From Phoronis ovalis (taxonomy: Eukaryota; Phoronida; Phoronidae), in the NCBI GenBank assembly GCA_028565635.1, contig JAOXYB010065279.1, forward strand, positions 1 through 10,305: a DNA stretch of 10,305 bases. Reading direction: 5' to 3'. Positions 8,279-10,305 of this stretch are shown in pieces. Both the position numbers and the translations under genes were made by a program. How positions within the stretch are numbered: the stretch's first letter is position 1; each line of letters starts with the position of its first letter. The notes beneath the pieces were generated by a model. It saw nothing but the letters and a program-made list of their open reading frames with translations, had not been told where the DNA came from and searched no databases.

Positions 8279-9242
8279 CTAAATGAGACATCTCTTTGTC
8301 TACTACATCAGTGTGGTTAACATTTTGCTGGCTTTGGGATGCCATGGTTGTAGGTTGGTCCATTACAAATTTCACCACGAATTCTCTCTTTTCAAGAGTC
8401 TTTTTCATATCTTTACCCAGGTCTTCTGTGTTTCCAACAATCTTTCTCATATATGCACTTATGCCTTCTGTGTTTTCAAGAATCTTTTTTGTGTCTTTTC
8501 CCAGGTCTTCTGTGTTTCCAACAGTCTTTCTCATATCTTCACTCATGCCTTCTGTGTTTTCAAGAATCTGTTTTGTATCTTCCCCTACACCATCTGTTTT
8601 TTTCATAATACAAGAAATGACACTTTTTTCTCTATCCCTCAACTCCTCCATCAGTGCTGCACACTTCAGTCCTGAGTCCGCATCAATCGGAGTAGTTTTC
8701 AGGGCATCATAATCTGCCTGAGAATACAGCGTGGATAAAGCTAGCAAGACTTTAACAATGCCATCCCACTGATCACTGAAATCAGTTTTTGATACAGAAG
8801 CCCTTACTTTGTGACCATACTGAGTGTTACGCATTATACGTAGACGTGCAATGTTTGCTTCAAGGGGATTATCTGATGGTGTAGGAGTCATCCAAACTGG
8901 ATCGTTAGGTGGTTTAAGTCCACAAATAGTACGCAGTAACAAGCAGCACAAAGTAATATCTAAGTCATTAAATGTCACGACTGGACTTGCTAACCCCAGG
9001 TTATATTTTCCCAAGCTACCTGGATACAGCAGTTTTTGCTGCTGTTCATTAAATGAAGAAACTCTACCAAGCAGATTTTTTACCAAGTACAAATTGAGAA
9101 CATCCTCAAGCCGGCTAAGGTTTGGATATTGGTGATTGAGTTCAAGCGTTAGAGTGTGAGCAAGCACAGCAGTGCCACGATCTAATAGCAATTGAGATAA
9201 GCGATAGTAATACTGATGCTCCTCATTGATAGCTGTGGCCAT
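8279..9242 (-). CDS. DZIP3/hRUL138-like HEPN domain protein, first coding exon
   Basis: This exon encodes residues 1-321 plus the first base of the next codon. The ATG at 9242 has A at -3 and G at +4 and lies 11 bases after a clear acceptor (tttgttttag, 9254). The frame is open upstream to a Met at 9317, but that extension reads through the acceptor tract and is intronic. Residues about 45-172 match the HEPN domain of DZIP3-like proteins: the FNDLDITLCCLLLRTICGL segment (91-109), PSDNPLEANIARLRIMRN, and the HEPN signature R138-N139-x4-H144. A DFSDQWDGIVKVLLAL helix (154-169) follows. Many HEPN domains with this signature bind or cut RNA, and others are non-catalytic. Residues 220-289 are five 14-residue repeats. 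An AG|GTGAGC donor ends the exon in phase 1. If it is unspliced, 12 more residues lead to a stop at 8241-8243. No signal peptide or membrane segment is seen, so the protein is probably cytosolic. Confidence 0.86.
8376..8585 (-). repeat. Coding 42-base / 84-base tandem repeat (14-residue units)
   Basis: Five consecutive 14-residue units occupy residues 220-289: GEDTKQILENTEGM, SEDMRKTVGNTEDL, GKDTKKILENTEGI, SAYMRKIVGNTEDL and GKDMKKTLEKREFV. Odd and even units differ, so the true period is 28 residues (84 bases), with two nearly identical copies at 8502-8585 and 8418-8501 and a decayed half copy. The spacing of I/L/M/V and charged residues suits an amphipathic helix or coiled coil. The closeness of the two DNA copies points to recent duplication, and the region is expected to vary in copy number. 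Confidence 0.85.
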
Positions 9243-9253
9243 GTTGTAATATT
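9243..9253 (-). other. 5' UTR part of the first coding exon
   Basis: The 11 bases between the acceptor AG (9255-9254) and the ATG at 9242 are untranslated leader. The pyrimidine-rich tract ttgtttgttttag makes this acceptor convincing, so at least one non-coding leader exon should lie upstream. Confidence 0.55.
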
Positions 9254-9387
9254 CTAAAACAAACAATTCAAATTTGTTTAAATAATATGATAAATACAGA
9301 GCACAATATAGAAACATGGAATTAACAACAATTACGTATAGTATACACTTAATACGTCTAAATTAAATTATATAATTTCAATTTTAC

Positions 9388-9413
9388 CCTGGTTCTTAGC
9401 CTGTCCACAGACT
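9388..9413 (-). other. Candidate non-coding leader exon
   Basis: A possible first exon of 26 bases runs from an initiator-like A at 9413 to a donor, CCAGG|GTAAAA, at 9388/9387. That leaves a 134-base intron to the acceptor at 9254. The related phrase gctaagaaccag followed by GT recurs at 9760-9749, which could be a second leader exon or simply a repeat. Another donor-like ACTAT|GTAAGT lies at 9620/9619. The choice between them is open. Confidence 0.28.
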
Positions 9414-9445
9414 GAAGAAGGACCCCTGGAAGGACTAATTATATA
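9410..9445 (-). promoter_or_regulatory. Candidate core promoter (TATA box and initiator) of the HEPN gene
   Basis: On the minus strand, TATATAA (first T at 9445) is followed by an initiator-type TTCAGTC whose A is at 9413, a spacing of 32 bases, which is normal for TATA-directed initiation in animals. It lies about 170 bases upstream of the start codon and just before a possible leader exon and donor. In such AT-rich DNA TATA-like strings are frequent, so the support comes mainly from the spacing and position. Confidence 0.33.
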
Positions 9446-10305
9446 AGGATTTAATATATTGATAGTTGACAATGTTGATAATTTTACTCATATTTCGTCA
9501 TTTATAACAGTACTACCAATAAATTGATCACTATTAGTACTGAAAATAAAAATATATAAAATTGGGGTTTATAATGGTATCAAACTATCAAAATTTAAAT
9601 ATGATTAAATATAACTTACATAGTTGAAAAAGTATAATTTATCATCACTTCAGACAATTTGAGTAAAAAAAATAATCACTTTAGGCAAATTGAGTAAAAA
9701 AAATATTCAATGATACACACTTCATTATTCAGACTGAGTCCAGTCTACCTGGTTCTTAGCTTGGAGTTGGACAATTATAAGTTTTTTTGTATTGTCTACT
9801 TGGTGATTAATGCTTTTTTTTGCCTTTTGTATATAGCAGTAGGCAGATTTTTAAAGATTTCTAACTTGACAATAACTTGATTTATTAGGCCATTTTTAAA
9901 TGTAAACTGCTGTGTTTTTAAGATTTTAAGACAGTTTAGAATTTAAAAATGTATTAATGAACTTTCACCATTTAAAGCTGCACTAAATGTACTATAAAGA
10001 CATGTTATTTTTCAGAGAACAATGAATTTTACCGTAAATTCTTTTGTCCTATTTCACCACTATATCCACAACCATTTGAAGTGCTGTTGTAGTTATGCCA
10101 CAGTTAATCGTCTATAGCAGGAATCTATTTTCTACAGTATATTTCGATCATCCTATAATTGTGTTATTCATGGATTAAAAATTAAGAATTTTATAAAAGG
10201 TGTCTAATTAGGACAGCTGCTGTTGGCAGCTATGCTATTTAGTGTGTACTTTTTCTTTCTTGACATCTTGCGGTGTGGCATCCCTTGGGGTAGGTCACTT
10301 AACCT
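9446..10305. other. AT-rich flank upstream of the HEPN gene
   Basis: I see no gene here on either strand. The stretch holds a two-copy 31-base repeat (9644-9705), a second copy of the ctggttcttagc phrase (9749-9760), and a few homopolymer T runs. It is probably 5' flank, or the first intron if transcription begins further out. Confidence 0.4.
9644..9705. repeat. Two-copy 31-base tandem repeat
   Basis: The units begin atcactt at 9644 and 9675, and each ends with gagtaaaaaaaat. They differ at only a few positions. This is non-coding and upstream of the gene. Confidence 0.8.

Noticed and set aside
8283-8712. Two + strand ORFs of 130 and 138 codons
   Set aside because: They are antisense shadows of the HEPN exon. 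Their apparent protein repeats come from the coding 84-base repeat read backwards.
8824-9135. A + strand ORF of 103 codons
   Set aside because: Antisense to the conserved HEPN domain, with no recognisable features.
9243-9317. Met at 9317 as the start of the HEPN protein
   Set aside because: The extra 25 residues are read across a clear pyrimidine-rich acceptor and AT-rich intron-like sequence, while the Met at 9242 has a strong context and begins the conserved protein.
1-10305. CRISPR arrays, tRNA or rRNA genes, bacterial operons
   Set aside because: No regular spacer repeats, no tRNA cloverleaf or rRNA core sequence recognised, and the gene has introns.

Overview
The window is AT-rich nuclear DNA of an animal: long introns, splice signals, and several kinds of non-coding repeat and mobile-element remnant. 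There is no sign of bacterial gene packing. The only clear protein-coding content is one gene on the minus strand. Its first coding exon encodes a domain that I recognise as the DZIP3/hRUL138-like HEPN domain. Families of such genes are large in lophotrochozoans, especially bivalve molluscs, so a bivalve or related marine invertebrate is my best guess; this is inference from one protein family plus repeat-rich, AT-rich introns.

Layout of the gene, read right to left. A candidate TATA box and initiator (9439-9445 and 9410-9416) precede a possible tiny leader exon ending at 9388. The first coding exon (9253-8279, ATG at 9242) carries the HEPN domain and a 14-residue repeat array predicted to be helical. 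A 75-base exon follows (7360-7286). A 5.4 kb intron then leads to a Glu/Lys-rich exon (1898-1537). The intron phases are 1, 1, then 0. They join without a frame break into 467 codons, and the gene probably continues past the left edge. Without splicing, the first exon would read to a stop at 8241.

The 5.4 kb intron is full of insertions. From left to right it holds a GC-richer segment with the look of a solo LTR (about 2159-2675), two diverged tandem copies of a roughly 700-base AT-rich unit (about 3050-4475), and a 2.5 kb foldback element with inverted arms of about 480 bases (4774-7261). The foldback contains a smaller hairpin element (5589-5803). Its right end lies only 24 bases from the splice donor of the 75-base exon.

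The left edge (1 to about 935) is a 494-base tandem duplication with a 111-base repeat nested inside each copy. It has no convincing coding content. The right edge (about 9450-10305) is AT-rich flank with one short tandem repeat.

The protein as far as visible is a HEPN module, a repeat linker and an acidic/basic helical region. That architecture suits an intracellular sensor or scaffold in which a HEPN domain is attached to variable C-terminal parts. The downstream effector or partner domain is not in the window.
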